Counted from the stretch's first letter, positions 9,677 to 18,035 are shown. The stretch is 64,000 nt of DNA from Deltaproteobacteria bacterium (GCA_024636215.1 JAGXHL010000045.1:28594-92593), one strand, 5' to 3'. Translations and numbers: made by a program. The notes: generated from the sequence alone by a model not told the origin.

Positions 9677-10079
9677 GCTTACCCTCAAAAAAAAGTTTTA
9701 AACTGGAGCTGAAAAAGGAAAAAACACTGGCCAGCGAGATGCCGACAGCAGCGATTAAATTCTTGACAGGGTTTTAGCTTTCGGGCGAGGCGACCATCGC
9801 TTACCTCCTGGAGACCAACCTTTTTTAGGCAGGGCTAATGTAGCCCGCTTAACTCTTCAAGTCAAAGAGAGAATAGCGTCCAGCATTTCGTCCCAATCCT
9901 GTAGCGCCAAAGATCGCTGAGAGGCCGAGATCAGGCTTTACCCCGGAGCTCTCGCATTGTGAACACATTTGCTTGCGCGATCTTTCGGTTCAGGTACTGA
10001 CAAAAGCCGGCGTATCTTGCGAGGTCTTGTGCAGGTTGGTTGAGGATAAGGCAGGCTCCTCAAGGATAGGGGGGTGCGA
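9677..10079. other. 403-bp gap without a recognisable gene
   Basis: Between the transposase fragment and the PAP2 gene there is no convincing coding sequence. Short open frames here lack ribosome sites and family resemblance. A C-rich and A-rich patchwork suggests mobile-element debris, but nothing specific can be named. Confidence 0.5.
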
Positions 10080-10814
10080 TCATTCCAGGTCCTCCTCGAT
10101 CGGCCTGCGCCTTTGCAGCCAGAAGGTGGCGAACCAGCAGAGCAGGGCCCAAGAGGCGCCGGCTGTCCAGCCAGCAAGTACGTCTGACGGCCAATGAACC
10201 CCCAGATAAACGCGGCTGAAGCCGACCAGCAGGGTGAGCACAACCGAGAGGCTTAAGACATAGATCTTGAGCCTTCTTTTTTTGGTGTATTCGGCCAGTA
10301 GACCGCCTAGCGTGAGAAAGGTGACAGCGGCGAGCATCGAGTGGCCACTTGGGAAACTGCTGGTCATCACATAGGAGTCATGGGGAACCAGGTCCGGGCG
10401 CGGACGGTCGAAGCCGTACTTCAGGGCGAGACTAAGCAGGAGCCCGCCGACGATGGATACCACCATGAACAACGCCCTGCCTTTCTTGTGCTGCATCAAA
10501 AGGTACCCGGCAACCGCGAGAGTGAGTATCACTAGTATGGCCGTGCCTCCCAAAGCGGTCAGATCACGCATAATCTCCTCGAACCAGTCGGGACCGATCG
10601 GGTCCGTGAGATCGTCAGCATTGCGCAAAAAAAGCAGAATTTTCTTATCCAGGGTGCGCGTTTCGCCCTCGATCACTTCGTCGGCGATTTCCACAAATCC
10701 CCACAATCCCCCCACGATCAGGAGCAAGACGGCAAGGACTCCGAGTTCGATCTGGGCAAGCACATGTAAAATGTCTCTGCCTCTTTGGCGCCGATCAGAA
10801 ATTTTCTCGGGCAT
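10080..10814 (-). CDS. PAP2-superfamily membrane phosphatase
   Basis: A 244-residue membrane protein with about five or six hydrophobic segments. The three PAP2 signature motifs are present in order: KYGFDRPRP, SFPSGHS and SRVYLGVHWPSDVLAG, which hold the acid-phosphatase Lys/Arg, Ser-Gly-His and Arg/His residues. Family members dephosphorylate lipid phosphates such as undecaprenyl pyrophosphate or phosphatidylglycerol phosphate on the outer face of the inner membrane; the substrate here cannot be told. A soluble stretch of about 60 residues between the first two membrane segments is usual. It appears to be monocistronic. Confidence 0.88.
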   Translation of the reverse strand: MPEKISDRRQRGRDILHVLAQIELGVLAVLLLIVGGLWGFVEIADEVIEGETRTLDKKILLFLRNADDLTDPIGPDWFEEIMRDLTALGGTAILVILTLAVAGYLLMQHKKGRALFMVVSIVGGLLLSLALKYGFDRPRPDLVPHDSYVMTSSFPSGHSMLAAVTFLTLGGLLAEYTKKRRLKIYVLSLSVVLTLLVGFSRVYLGVHWPSDVLAGWTAGASWALLCWFATFWLQRRRPIEEDLE

Positions 10815-10888
10815 GGTTCATTCCGATCATAATGTCATCAGGGGTGACAGCAGGGTAAATCGATTTGCGGCACGCAGAGTGCGAGAAT

Positions 10889-10914
10889 AAAAAAGGACGG
10901 CTCTCGGGCCGCCC
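10889..10914 (-). terminator. rho-independent terminator of the PfpI-family gene
   Basis: On the minus strand a 7-bp stem GGGCGGC/GCCGTCC (one G-U) with loop CCGAGA is followed by six T residues, about 25 nt after the stop codon. Confidence 0.85.
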
Positions 10915-10938
10915 TCATAGCGTCAGAAGATCAAGCTT

Positions 10939-11448
10939 TTAAAGCATTTTGAGGGATTCTTCGATAAAGGCAGGAATATCCCCCGGGTTACGGCTACTGA
11001 CGAGATTGCCGTCCACAACCACCTGCTGGTCGACAAATTCAGCGCCAGCATTTTTGATATCCTGGGCAATCGATTTATAGCCGGTGAACCTGCGGCCTTT
11101 CAGGACCTGAGCCGTAATCAGCAATTGTCCTGCATGGCAGATGGCGAAAACCGGCTTGTTGCTTTTGACGAAATCGGCTGTGAATTTAACGGCATTCTCA
11201 TCTATTCGCAGTTTATCCGGCGAAAACCCTCCAGGAATCAATAGCGCATCGAAGTCCTGAACAGAGACCTGGCTGACCGCCTTGTCGATTTTAACCTCGG
11301 TCCCTTCTTTCTTACCCTTGACTGTCTTGCCTGCCTCAAGCCCGACGTTAATTACCTCGTGCCCCTTGTCCCGAAACGCTTTGACTGGTTCAGTATATTC
11401 TGAATCTTCAAACCAATCGGTGAGGATTGCTGCGATTTTCTTGCCCAT
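10939..11448 (-). CDS. DJ-1/PfpI family protein (glyoxalase III / deglycase-like)
   Basis: A 169-residue single-domain protein of the PfpI branch (YhbO, PfpI). The N-terminal motif LTDWFEDSEYTEP and the nucleophile elbow FAICHAGQ, with the reactive Cys followed by His, are diagnostic. Relatives have been described as proteases, glyoxalases or deglycases that protect against reactive carbonyls; the true activity is debated, and I would not go beyond stress protection. ATG is chosen over an upstream TTG because GGAGAG lies 6 nt before it. It has its own terminator. Confidence 0.92.
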   Translation of the reverse strand: MGKKIAAILTDWFEDSEYTEPVKAFRDKGHEVINVGLEAGKTVKGKKEGTEVKIDKAVSQVSVQDFDALLIPGGFSPDKLRIDENAVKFTADFVKSNKPVFAICHAGQLLITAQVLKGRRFTGYKSIAQDIKNAGAEFVDQQVVVDGNLVSSRNPGDIPAFIEESLKML

Positions 11449-11609
11449 AATCAACTCTCCCGTGGAATCCTGCTAAATATTGAAAAAAGAAATGTGCCGG
11501 TCTTAGAACCCTGAAGATAAGTTTAGGAGCCATTCTGACAGTGTCAAGCTGGAATGTGGCAATCTAAACCAAAGACTGTTCGGCTGCCGTCACGGCCTTG
11601 AGTCCGTCT

Positions 11610-11640
11610 TCAGTCTAATCGAATCCCTCTTGGAGATTGC
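11610..11640 (-). pseudogene. C-terminal trace of the tRNA-Asn-linked 57-residue gene
   Basis: Read on the minus strand this encodes QSPRGIRLD followed by a stop, nearly the same as the C terminus (PPRGIRLD) of the complete gene at 31322-31495. Only about 30-45 bp are conserved. The rest of the 347-bp gap between the PfpI and PilZ genes shows nothing recognisable. Confidence 0.5.
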
Positions 11641-11801
11641 TCCGGGGCGGGACTAGGGCATCTCTAAGTTTAAAGGTTGGTATGCGAGAATGAGAAAGTT
11701 TTTATTTGAATAGAGTACTCAAAACAGTTACTTTTGGAATTATCTGTTTAGATAACTAATCGTGTTGACGCTTTAGCCCTTTTAGTATTTTCAGGATGTC
11801 A

Positions 11802-12311
11802 ATGACTTGCAAGCTTTCCGAAAACTGTACCTACTACAATATATACAGGCACAAAACTACTTCCAGACAATATTCATTGTTAGTTGAAAGCTATTGTGAA
11901 GGACAGCTGCAATTGATGTGTCGTCGCAAGCAGTATGAAGAAGAATTCTCCAAATTGGCACCGGACGACTTGGCCCCCAATGGCTACCTGATTGGAACGC
12001 ATAGAAAGCTGAAGATAGAGAACACTCGAAAGCACAAACGTCACGCCGTCAAGGAAGGGACCTGCTTATTGCAAGAACCTTCCAGTAAAAGCACTTTTAG
12101 TGCCGAGGTAATTGATATAAGTAGAGGAGGGCTAAGACTTGTAACAAAAGTTGACACGCACGTCTTAGAAAGTGATTCAGAAACAACAATTTTAAAAATC
12201 CTTGGACACACCATAGATGAAAGCCCCATTCCTCTTACAAAAGAACTCATCAAAGTCGTCTGGAAAAACGACCAAATCTTTGGTTGTGCCTTTGTATCTT
12301 CTTTAGCATGA
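11802..12311 (+). CDS. PilZ-domain protein with an N-terminal cysteine-rich segment
   Basis: The C-terminal half carries both PilZ signatures for c-di-GMP binding: RKHKR (RxxxR) and DISRGG (D/NxSxxG), spaced as in the family. The N-terminal about 60 residues contain four Cys (C..4..C, later YC and MC) in a small segment of unknown fold, possibly metal binding. The protein is about 169 residues. Two ATGs are 6 nt apart; the second is preferred for spacing to a weak AGG. Flanked by spacer, it is followed by its own terminator. It probably acts as a cytoplasmic c-di-GMP effector; the target is unknown. Confidence 0.85.
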   Translation: MTCKLSENCTYYNIYRHKTTSRQYSLLVESYCEGQLQLMCRRKQYEEEFSKLAPDDLAPNGYLIGTHRKLKIENTRKHKRHAVKEGTCLLQEPSSKSTFSAEVIDISRGGLRLVTKVDTHVLESDSETTILKILGHTIDESPIPLTKELIKVVWKNDQIFGCAFVSSLA

Positions 12312-12337
12312 CTTACAAATTGAAGCAGATCTCTGAC

Positions 12338-12364
12338 CCCAGCCATCCCCGGTTGGGTTTTTTT
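12338..12364 (+). terminator. rho-independent terminator after the PilZ gene
   Basis: A 7-bp stem CCCAGCC/GGTTGGG (one G-T) with a 6-nt loop is followed by seven T residues. Confidence 0.85.
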
Positions 12365-12390
12365 AATTCCACATTTCTGTCTAATTCAAA

Positions 12391-12442
12391 TAGGTGTCAA
12401 ACCTACAAATAGGTGTCTACACCAAACTAGGTTTGACACCCT
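12391..12442. repeat. inverted repeat TAGGTGTCAAACC / GGTTTGACACC
   Basis: Two arms, 12391-12405 and 12428-12442, match as reverse complements over 13 bp and flank a third half-copy, AGGTGTC. The word is like those of REP or small-transposon ends and lies right before a truncated adhesin gene. Confidence 0.5.
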
Positions 12443-12465
12443 AAAACTGAACGCATTCCCGTGAT

Positions 12466-13746
12466 GTGTTCTTCATTCATCAAGTGGTAGAGACAGGTGA
12501 ATCTGAACGAAGGTTCGTTACGGGCTTTCTCTGCTACAGTTTTGTTGCCACCGTTTCCCCGCTTCTGTGGATGGCTGGGGTGTCATTGATCACGGGGCTA
12601 GCATTTGCTGCTTCCTTCGACAGCGTCAATCTGGCGAGCAGCGGTTCGGCTGCGACGGCAGATGTCAGCGGCAGTCCTTATGCAATTGTGGCCAGCAGCG
12701 CGAGCGGTGGAACTTTTGCTGCGACGAACTACACCATCAACGACCTGAACGGGGAATTGACCATCACGCCGAAGGACTTGGCGGTGAGCGGGATCAGCGT
12801 GGCCGACAAGGTTTACGATGGTACCACAACTGCAACCCTGACGGGGACCGCAGCGGTAAGCGCGCTGCTGAGCGATGATCTCAGCGTTGCTGGAACGGCC
12901 AGCGCGAGCTTTGCTGACAAAAATGTCGCCACTGGCAAAACTGTCAACGTCAGCGGTTACACCCTGGGCGGTGCCGACGCCGGTAACTACAGCATCGTTC
13001 AGCCAACCGGCCTGACCGCCAATATCACTCCGGCGGCTCTGCTGGTCTCCGGCCTGACCGCCAGCAACAAGATCTATGATGCCACAACCACCGCCACTCT
13101 GGGCGGAACAGCCGCCATCACTGCTCTGGGCAGCGATGATGTTAGCTTGGGTGGCACCGCATCCGGCAGCTTTGCGGACAAGAATGTTGGCGATGCCAAA
13201 GCGGTCACGGTGACCGGCAACAGCATCAGTGGCACCGACGCTGGCAACTACACCCTGGTACAGCAGACCGGGTTATCGGCTGACATCACCGCCAAGGCGA
13301 TCACGGTGACCGCCGATGCACAGAGCAAGACCTATGGCAACGCCGATCCGAGTCTGACCTACAGTTTCAGCACCAGCCTGGTCGGTAGCGACAGCTTTAG
13401 CGGTGCTCTCTCCCGCGCCGCCGGTGAGAACGTTGGCGATTATGTTATCGGCCAGAACACCCTGGCAATCAGCGATGGCAACAGCGGCAACAATTACAAC
13501 CTGAGCTATCTCGAAAACTTCTTAACCATACTTACCGGGGCTGTTCCAAAATCGATTATCAGTAGCCTGACAAGCTTACAACCTCGCGTAAATTCCAGCC
13601 AGAGTCGTGTTGAAGATAATGACGATACGAGTGACGGTTCCAATCAAACTTACATTGGACCTAGTGCAGGGAGTGATTTAATTGCAAGCAATTTTTTGAA
13701 TGGATTGATTATTGATAAGACCGGATATCGTGATGAAGAAAAATAA
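12466..13746 (+). CDS. C-terminal piece of a YDG/MBG-repeat surface adhesin
   Basis: The 426-residue frame contains a partial MBG-like repeat, two YDG domains (VADKVYDGTTTATL, ASNKIYDATTTATL) and one MBG domain (ITVTADAQSKTYGNADPSL), then an Asn/Ser-rich tail. Such repeats form the C-terminal part of very large filamentous-haemagglutinin-like adhesins. Here the N-terminal secretion domain is missing. The only start is a GTG without a ribosome site, followed by a hydrophobic stretch that could mimic a signal. GC content is higher than that of the AT-rich surroundings. It is most likely a decayed remnant; whether it is expressed is unknown. Confidence 0.6.
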   Translation: MFFIHQVVETGESERRFVTGFLCYSFVATVSPLLWMAGVSLITGLAFAASFDSVNLASSGSAATADVSGSPYAIVASSASGGTFAATNYTINDLNGELTITPKDLAVSGISVADKVYDGTTTATLTGTAAVSALLSDDLSVAGTASASFADKNVATGKTVNVSGYTLGGADAGNYSIVQPTGLTANITPAALLVSGLTASNKIYDATTTATLGGTAAITALGSDDVSLGGTASGSFADKNVGDAKAVTVTGNSISGTDAGNYTLVQQTGLSADITAKAITVTADAQSKTYGNADPSLTYSFSTSLVGSDSFSGALSRAAGENVGDYVIGQNTLAISDGNSGNNYNLSYLENFLTILTGAVPKSIISSLTSLQPRVNSSQSRVEDNDDTSDGSNQTYIGPSAGSDLIASNFLNGLIIDKTGYRDEEK

Positions 13747-13754
13747 GCTGAAGT

Positions 13755-13925
13755 TTAGAGTTTCCTGATCTTTGAATATTTGCCAAAGCAGGTAAAATTT
13801 GGTTCAACTTGCCAGCAATTGCGATACAAACTAACGACGGTCTGTGCCGGAATGGCGAAATTGTTGGTCAGGCAGTTGAAAGTTTTTCCAGTCAGAATAT
13901 CGTGAGTTCTGAAATGAGGAAACCG
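13755..13925 (-). pseudogene. C-terminal fragment of an IS4-family transposase
   Basis: The minus strand encodes TGKTFNCLTNNFAIPAQT then VVSLYRNCWQVEPNF, matching the region around the catalytic Glu of IS4-type DDE transposases (LTNNF...LYRxRWQVELFF). The usual ELFFKW has become EPNFTC. The frame is fused to a toxin remnant at its upstream end and stops soon after. It is dead. Confidence 0.7.
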
Positions 13926-13937
13926 TCCTGAATTTTG

Positions 13938-14040
13938 TGCCGAATTGGTTTCAGGGGGAAGGGCGGGGTGGACAGTCAATTCTTCAACTGAAGAGATGAC
14001 CTCTCTAATAAATCGTTCACCGACCTCTGGAACCTCCTCC
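13938..14040 (-). pseudogene. remnant of a RelE/ParE toxin gene
   Basis: Minus-strand reading gives EEVPEVGERFIREVISSVEE then LTVHP, almost the same as residues 27-53 of the intact toxin at 18036-18335. Both ends of the toxin are missing and the frame runs into the IS4 fragment. It shows that the toxin family once occupied this site too. Confidence 0.7.
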
Positions 14041-14165
14041 TTCCGGTGTCAAAACGACACGGTATGACATCCGATCGGTTTCGTGGGGTTGTTGCTCTAT
14101 AAGACTTTTTTGCTTAAGGCGCATTATCAATTCATGTCACAACGCACCAATTCATCAAATCATTG

Positions 14166-14720
14166 TCAATTCGTATCCTTACGATGTGCATGGCTCATCA
14201 AGTACAACCCACCAGCTAATGCCAGTATAGATAAGGCTAGATAAATGGTGTCCAAGGGTGTTTGGAACCTTATATCGACGACGGCGCGGAAAAACTCTAT
14301 GATCACTGCCAAGATAACCACGCGTGCAATTTTGTCCTTAAGCTGGTCGAAGGAATGGACATTGAAAGGGTGTTGTGGGCTTTTAGCTTCCGCTTGATCA
14401 ATCGGTGAGACGAACAAGCGATACACGCCGGAACCGAAAATCAACAGGACGATTGCGATGAGGTAGATATCCACAGCGATAATAATTTTTGGGACAACCG
14501 TGTCATGTATATCTCCAGACCCACCAGCGAAATAATATTCTGCCGCAGCGATTATTACTGCAATGACATCAGCTGTACCAATAAGAAATAGTACCGCTGC
14601 ACCTATTAAACTTGGAACAACAGCCAGCATCACAAGCAACCGTGAGTTCCAGAGAAAATACTCAAAGTGCTTTTCTACTTGGAATCCAGATGGTTTATCA
14701 GAATCTCCACCTTCGCTCAT
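14166..14720 (-). CDS. yqhA: YqhA-family (UPF0114) inner-membrane protein
   Basis: A 184-residue protein with four hydrophobic segments. The start of the membrane part, FEYFLWNSRLLVMLAVVPSL, and the later VYRLFVSP and LKDKIARVVILAV segments are typical of UPF0114. The function of the family is not known. It stands alone with ribosome-site-like GGGAG upstream. The assignment rests on family resemblance only. Confidence 0.8.
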   Translation of the reverse strand: MSEGGDSDKPSGFQVEKHFEYFLWNSRLLVMLAVVPSLIGAAVLFLIGTADVIAVIIAAAEYYFAGGSGDIHDTVVPKIIIAVDIYLIAIVLLIFGSGVYRLFVSPIDQAEAKSPQHPFNVHSFDQLKDKIARVVILAVIIEFFRAVVDIRFQTPLDTIYLALSILALAGGLYLMSHAHRKDTN

Positions 14721-15063
14721 ATCACTACTCCCTCAAAACCAAGTCGTTGGTCAAATAACTCTTAACGAATGGTCAGACACATCAGGTACCCCTCCTGCGA
14801 TCCCCCAATGGAAAGTAATGTCCGCACTTTAGCATTGGCAAGGGGGAGAGACAAGAAAAGTGTTTTTGCAGGAAAGTGTATTTGCTTGGTAGAGACTGAG
14901 TCAAAGTCTTTGCGGTTGAATTCATCACCTGTCCATCGCATGTGACAGATATGTCAAGTATGACGGATTTCACTAACGGCTTTCCCCCTTTTTCGGTCCA
15001 CTCTCTTTCCGTTTTACTCTTAGTTATCAAAACGTTGCACTACCATAATCCCCCTTTTTTTTC
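14721..15063. other. 343-bp gap without a recognisable gene
   Basis: No supported coding sequence. An 82-residue minus-strand frame beginning with TTG has neither a ribosome site nor family resemblance and is not annotated. Confidence 0.5.
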
Positions 15064-15079
15064 TGGCTCGTTCGTTGCT
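15064..15079 (+). promoter_or_regulatory. sigma-54 (-24/-12) promoter upstream of the calcium-loop lipoprotein
   Basis: TGGCTCGTTCGTTGCT matches the RpoN consensus TGGCACG-N4-TTGCW at all but one defined position, with the required 10 nt between GG and GC. Transcription would start near 15090, ahead of the small HhH frame and the lipoprotein. Confidence 0.65.
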
Positions 15080-15152
15080 TTATATCATTTCAGCGGGGTA
15101 TGAGCAAAGTGGTGCTTCTGCGTCATTCAAGTTGCAGCCATTGGAGAATGTC

Positions 15153-15230
15153 ATGCACAAACAAATCAAAGAACTGAAACAACTCAAAGGAGTTGGGAAA
15201 GACCTGTCCCGGCGAGTGGCTGAAAAGTAA
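15153..15230 (+). pseudogene. truncated helix-hairpin-helix protein (25 residues)
   Basis: A ribosome site GGAG precedes an ATG that opens a frame ending after 25 residues. The peptide MHKQIKELKQLKGVGKDLSR is the first part of a helix-hairpin-helix DNA-binding motif (LKGVGK). In a full domain a second helix would follow; here a stop codon cuts it off. It may be a decayed gene, or a tiny leader peptide for the lipoprotein 40 nt downstream. Confidence 0.5.
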
Positions 15231-15270
15231 TTGTCTTATAGTATAAATTCAAAGAAAAGGAGCTTTAATT

Positions 15271-16653
15271 ATGTACCAGAAATCTTTGAAACGGCACGTC
15301 ATTTTCATCTTCATGATTTTGGCAGGTTTTACCTTCGCTGCATGCGGCGGTGGCGGTGGCAGCGATGATGCCCCCACCAGTGGCGATTCTCCGACGACCC
15401 CGAGTTTGCAGTCATCGACGGTAACGGGCGCGCTGACGACAGAGTCGAACACGGTATCCCGGTTCATTGACCTGATCACACCCACATCGGCAATTGCTGT
15501 GATTCCGGCAACCATCTACCTCGATGATTCTTCAAATCCGGTTGTTCCGAATGCCCAGGATCGGTTCACCATCAGCAATGTCGCGAATGGTGATCACTCG
15601 CTGTATATCCAGATGGGCGACGGGACGGAGATGGAATTCCAATTCCGAATGGCTGCCTCTCGTGGACTGGATTTCGGCACCATGACCCTGGCAAATGGTC
15701 AGGTTCAGACCTTTACCGGTTTCAATGGCTATCATTTCGGTTGGGTCGATGAGAATGGTGATGGCCTCAACGACAACTTTGCGGATGCTGACGGTGACGG
15801 GGTCTGTGATCAGGGGCGTCACTTCGCTGGTTATACCTACCACATGAACCAGGGTTATATCGATGCCGATAACGATGGTCTCAATGACCATTTCATCGAT
15901 GAGAATGGTGATGGCATTAACGACCTGAACGGGCGCACCTATGGTTTTGGTTTCGGCTTCATCGATGAAAATGCTGATGGCATCAATGATCGCTTTGTGG
16001 ATGCCGATGGAGATGGCATCTGCGATCTCACCGGCATGCCTTACCAGCATCCTTTTGGCTGGAGTGACGGTGACAACGACGGTGTGAATGACAGGTTCAG
16101 GGATGTTAATGGCGATGGAACTAACGACATCACTGGAACCCCTTATGTGGCGATGCCGGGTTGGTCTGATCTCAATGACGACGGTCTGAATGATTTCTTT
16201 GCTGATGCGGACGGCGATGGGGTGAATGACCTCGGGACGGTCACAACGCCCTATGGCCATGGATATGGCTGGGTGGACGAGAATGGCGATGGCATCAATG
16301 ACCGCTTCATCGATGCCGATGGCGATGGTATCAACGATCTCTCAAGCGGTCCTTTCGCCGGACTGAGTTCCGGTTACGGCCACATGGCGGGTTATCAGGA
16401 TGCTAACGGTGATGGGCTTGATGATGTGTTTGGAATGCCCTACCGGCATGGTTTTGGCTGGGTTGATAATGACGGCGATGGTGTCAATGACGTCTTTGCC
16501 GACGCCGACGGAGATGGTGTTAATGATTATTTCGGCTCTCACTATGACGGAGGCGGTTACCACATGAGCCAGAACTTCACCAGTCCCATGGACACTCAGA
16601 ACATTACCTGGCCAATGGGGCCTGGTGGGGGTGGGATGATGATGAGCTTTTAA
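15271..16653 (+). CDS. lipoprotein with about 15 calcium-loop (DxDxDGxND) repeats
   Basis: A 460-residue secreted lipoprotein. A hydrophobic signal and a Cys in FAACGGGGGSD mark the lipid anchor. Residues about 50-150 form a small beta-rich domain. From about 155 to 430 the chain holds about 15 acidic loops of the type DADGDGVND, DENGDGIND or DVNGDGTND, often paired, separated by aromatic Gly-rich linkers (YGFGFGFIDEN). Such loops bind calcium in thrombospondin type-3 and dockerin-like proteins. AAGGAG stands 8 nt before the ATG. Surface or periplasmic location is predicted; its partner is unknown. Confidence 0.85.
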   Translation: MYQKSLKRHVIFIFMILAGFTFAACGGGGGSDDAPTSGDSPTTPSLQSSTVTGALTTESNTVSRFIDLITPTSAIAVIPATIYLDDSSNPVVPNAQDRFTISNVANGDHSLYIQMGDGTEMEFQFRMAASRGLDFGTMTLANGQVQTFTGFNGYHFGWVDENGDGLNDNFADADGDGVCDQGRHFAGYTYHMNQGYIDADNDGLNDHFIDENGDGINDLNGRTYGFGFGFIDENADGINDRFVDADGDGICDLTGMPYQHPFGWSDGDNDGVNDRFRDVNGDGTNDITGTPYVAMPGWSDLNDDGLNDFFADADGDGVNDLGTVTTPYGHGYGWVDENGDGINDRFIDADGDGINDLSSGPFAGLSSGYGHMAGYQDANGDGLDDVFGMPYRHGFGWVDNDGDGVNDVFADADGDGVNDYFGSHYDGGGYHMSQNFTSPMDTQNITWPMGPGGGGMMMSF

Positions 16654-16660
16654 CAGTAAA

Positions 16661-16686
16661 GCCCTCTCCATGGAGAGGGCTTTTTT
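16661..16686 (+). terminator. rho-independent terminator after the calcium-loop lipoprotein
   Basis: A 20-nt perfect palindrome GCCCTCTCCATGGAGAGGGC is followed by six T residues, 8 nt after the stop codon. Confidence 0.92.
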
Positions 16687-16960
16687 ACGCATGTCCTTAA
16701 TCAAATAACTTAAGCGAAATTTGGCTGCGATTATTGTAATCCTTCATTTCGAAGAAGGGGTTTCGGCCATTACTGAACAGTCATAGTCAATCTGTCGCCC
16801 GGTCGGCTTAAAAAGATTGTATCCGACCACCGAACGTCGAGCGGCTGCTTATTTTTCGAGAAAAGGTCGTTTGGGACCATTGAGTAATTTCATCTTCAAT
16901 GCTGACATTTGACCCATTTAAGGACTATATTTAGTCATGCTTGAGAAAGAGGTGTGCACC

Positions 16961-17221
16961 ATGAAACTTTCCAGTCAGATCAAGCCGATAAGCTACCTGA
17001 AGGCTCATGCCGCCGAAATTGTGCGGAATCTTGGCGAGCAACGGGAACCGCTCGTCATCACCCAGAACGGCGAAGCCAAGGTTGTCATGCAGGACATCGG
17101 AAGTTATGAACAGACCCAGGAGACAATGGCGCTTTTGAAAATCCTGGCGCTTGGTAACCGACAGATCGAGGAAGGCAAGGTTCAGGCTGCGGCGGACGTG
17201 CTCAAACGCCTCCGCGAGTGA
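16961..17221 (+). CDS. Phd/YefM-type antitoxin
   Basis: An 86-residue antitoxin. MKLSSQIKPISYLKAHAAEI and LVITQNGEAKVVMQD are the standard Phd/YefM fold signatures; the C-terminal helix would wrap its toxin. The start is placed at MKLSS, which has GAGG at 9 nt; an ATG 24 nt earlier is a possible longer form. Its stop overlaps a GTG and lies 15 nt before the toxin ATG, so the two are one operon. Such antitoxins also repress their own promoter. Confidence 0.88.
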   Translation: MKLSSQIKPISYLKAHAAEIVRNLGEQREPLVITQNGEAKVVMQDIGSYEQTQETMALLKILALGNRQIEEGKVQAAADVLKRLRE

Positions 17222-17235
17222 CGGCAGGCCCGCTG

Positions 17236-17565
17236 ATGCCGTTTACTGTACTTTTGACCAATGACGCAGCACGTGGCCTTGACGAGCTTTACGAATATAT
17301 CTCCCTGCACGATACACCAGAGAATGCGAAGTATGTTCTGGACACGACGATAGAATCAACCTTCACCAGCCTTTCCGGCTCTCCTGAGAGAGGTGCTTAT
17401 CCTAAGGAATTGTTGGCACTCGGAACTCGCGAATACCGTGAGATTTTCTTCAAGCACTACCGCATCATATACAGAGTTGTGAGCAAGAACGTCTATGTTT
17501 TTCTGGTTGTCGATGGCCGCCGCGACATGCAATCACTTTTGCAACGGCGGTTGTTAGAAGCGTAG
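17236..17565 (+). CDS. ParE/RelE-superfamily toxin
   Basis: About 109 residues with the fold pattern of ParE-like toxins: an N-terminal helix (DAARGLDELYEYI), a basic loop and the closing strands YREIFFKHYRIIYRV and VYVFLVVDGRRDM. Partner of the Phd-type protein just upstream. Family members poison DNA gyrase (ParE) or cleave mRNA (RelE); the sequence alone does not decide which. An alternative GTG start overlaps the antitoxin stop. Confidence 0.85.
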   Translation: MPFTVLLTNDAARGLDELYEYISLHDTPENAKYVLDTTIESTFTSLSGSPERGAYPKELLALGTREYREIFFKHYRIIYRVVSKNVYVFLVVDGRRDMQSLLQRRLLEA

Positions 17566-17662
17566 AGAGAAAAGGACAAATCTCGCATACCTGGGCAACG
17601 ACAAAAGACCCCGGTCCAGAGATCGAGGATTTTCCGTGCTTGAGATGTAGTAACTTGTGCCG

Positions 17663-17830
17663 CTAAAGGTGACGCTCAAAATCCATTCTCTGGTGCAATA
17701 TCCTTACAACGTCGATTCCATCATCGGTTACTTTGAAGAAGATAACGTGAGAACCGGACCTGGATTTTCGGTAACCCCTTCTCACGTCACCAATGTCTAC
17801 GGACTTTGTGTAGTCACTGGTTGCGTGTCC
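17663..17830 (-). pseudogene. C-terminal half of a ParE toxin
   Basis: The minus strand encodes TKSVDIGDVRRGYRKSRSGS then HVIFFKV and VVRILHQRMDFERHL, which parallels the C-terminal half of the complete ParE at 21233-21526. The N-terminal half and the antitoxin are absent. Confidence 0.75.
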
Positions 17831-17861
17831 CATGGTATCCCCCTGTTTCTCACTCACCAAG

Positions 17862-18035
17862 CAACTGACACACTCGGTAAATTACACCGATTAATTGAAA
17901 ACGATTCAAGCTGTCTCATAAGTTATGTCAGCGGCTAATGAGAGACGAGATCAGCCTCTGTGAACAATTCTTATAAATGCTGGTCCTGACACACCCGATT
18001 TTGCGTTTCATGGGCGTCCGACTGACACACTCTCT
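17862..18035 (-). repeat. spacer element after the Phd-RelE module (copy A)
   Basis: Downstream of the toxin stop, the minus strand carries GTGTGTCAGTCGGACGCCC, then CATTAGCCGCTGACATAACTT and finally GAGTGTGTCAGTTGC. The last two are also found at copies B and C, and the first resembles copies E and F. Ends are imperfect inverted repeats around CTGACA(C/T)A. Confidence 0.6.

Noticed and set aside
9690..9830. Fluoride-riboswitch-like string (minus strand GCGATGGTCGCC) upstream of the autotransporter
   Set aside because: The second half of that motif and its pseudoknot are not found, and no fluoride exporter is nearby; chance similarity in mobile-element debris is more likely.
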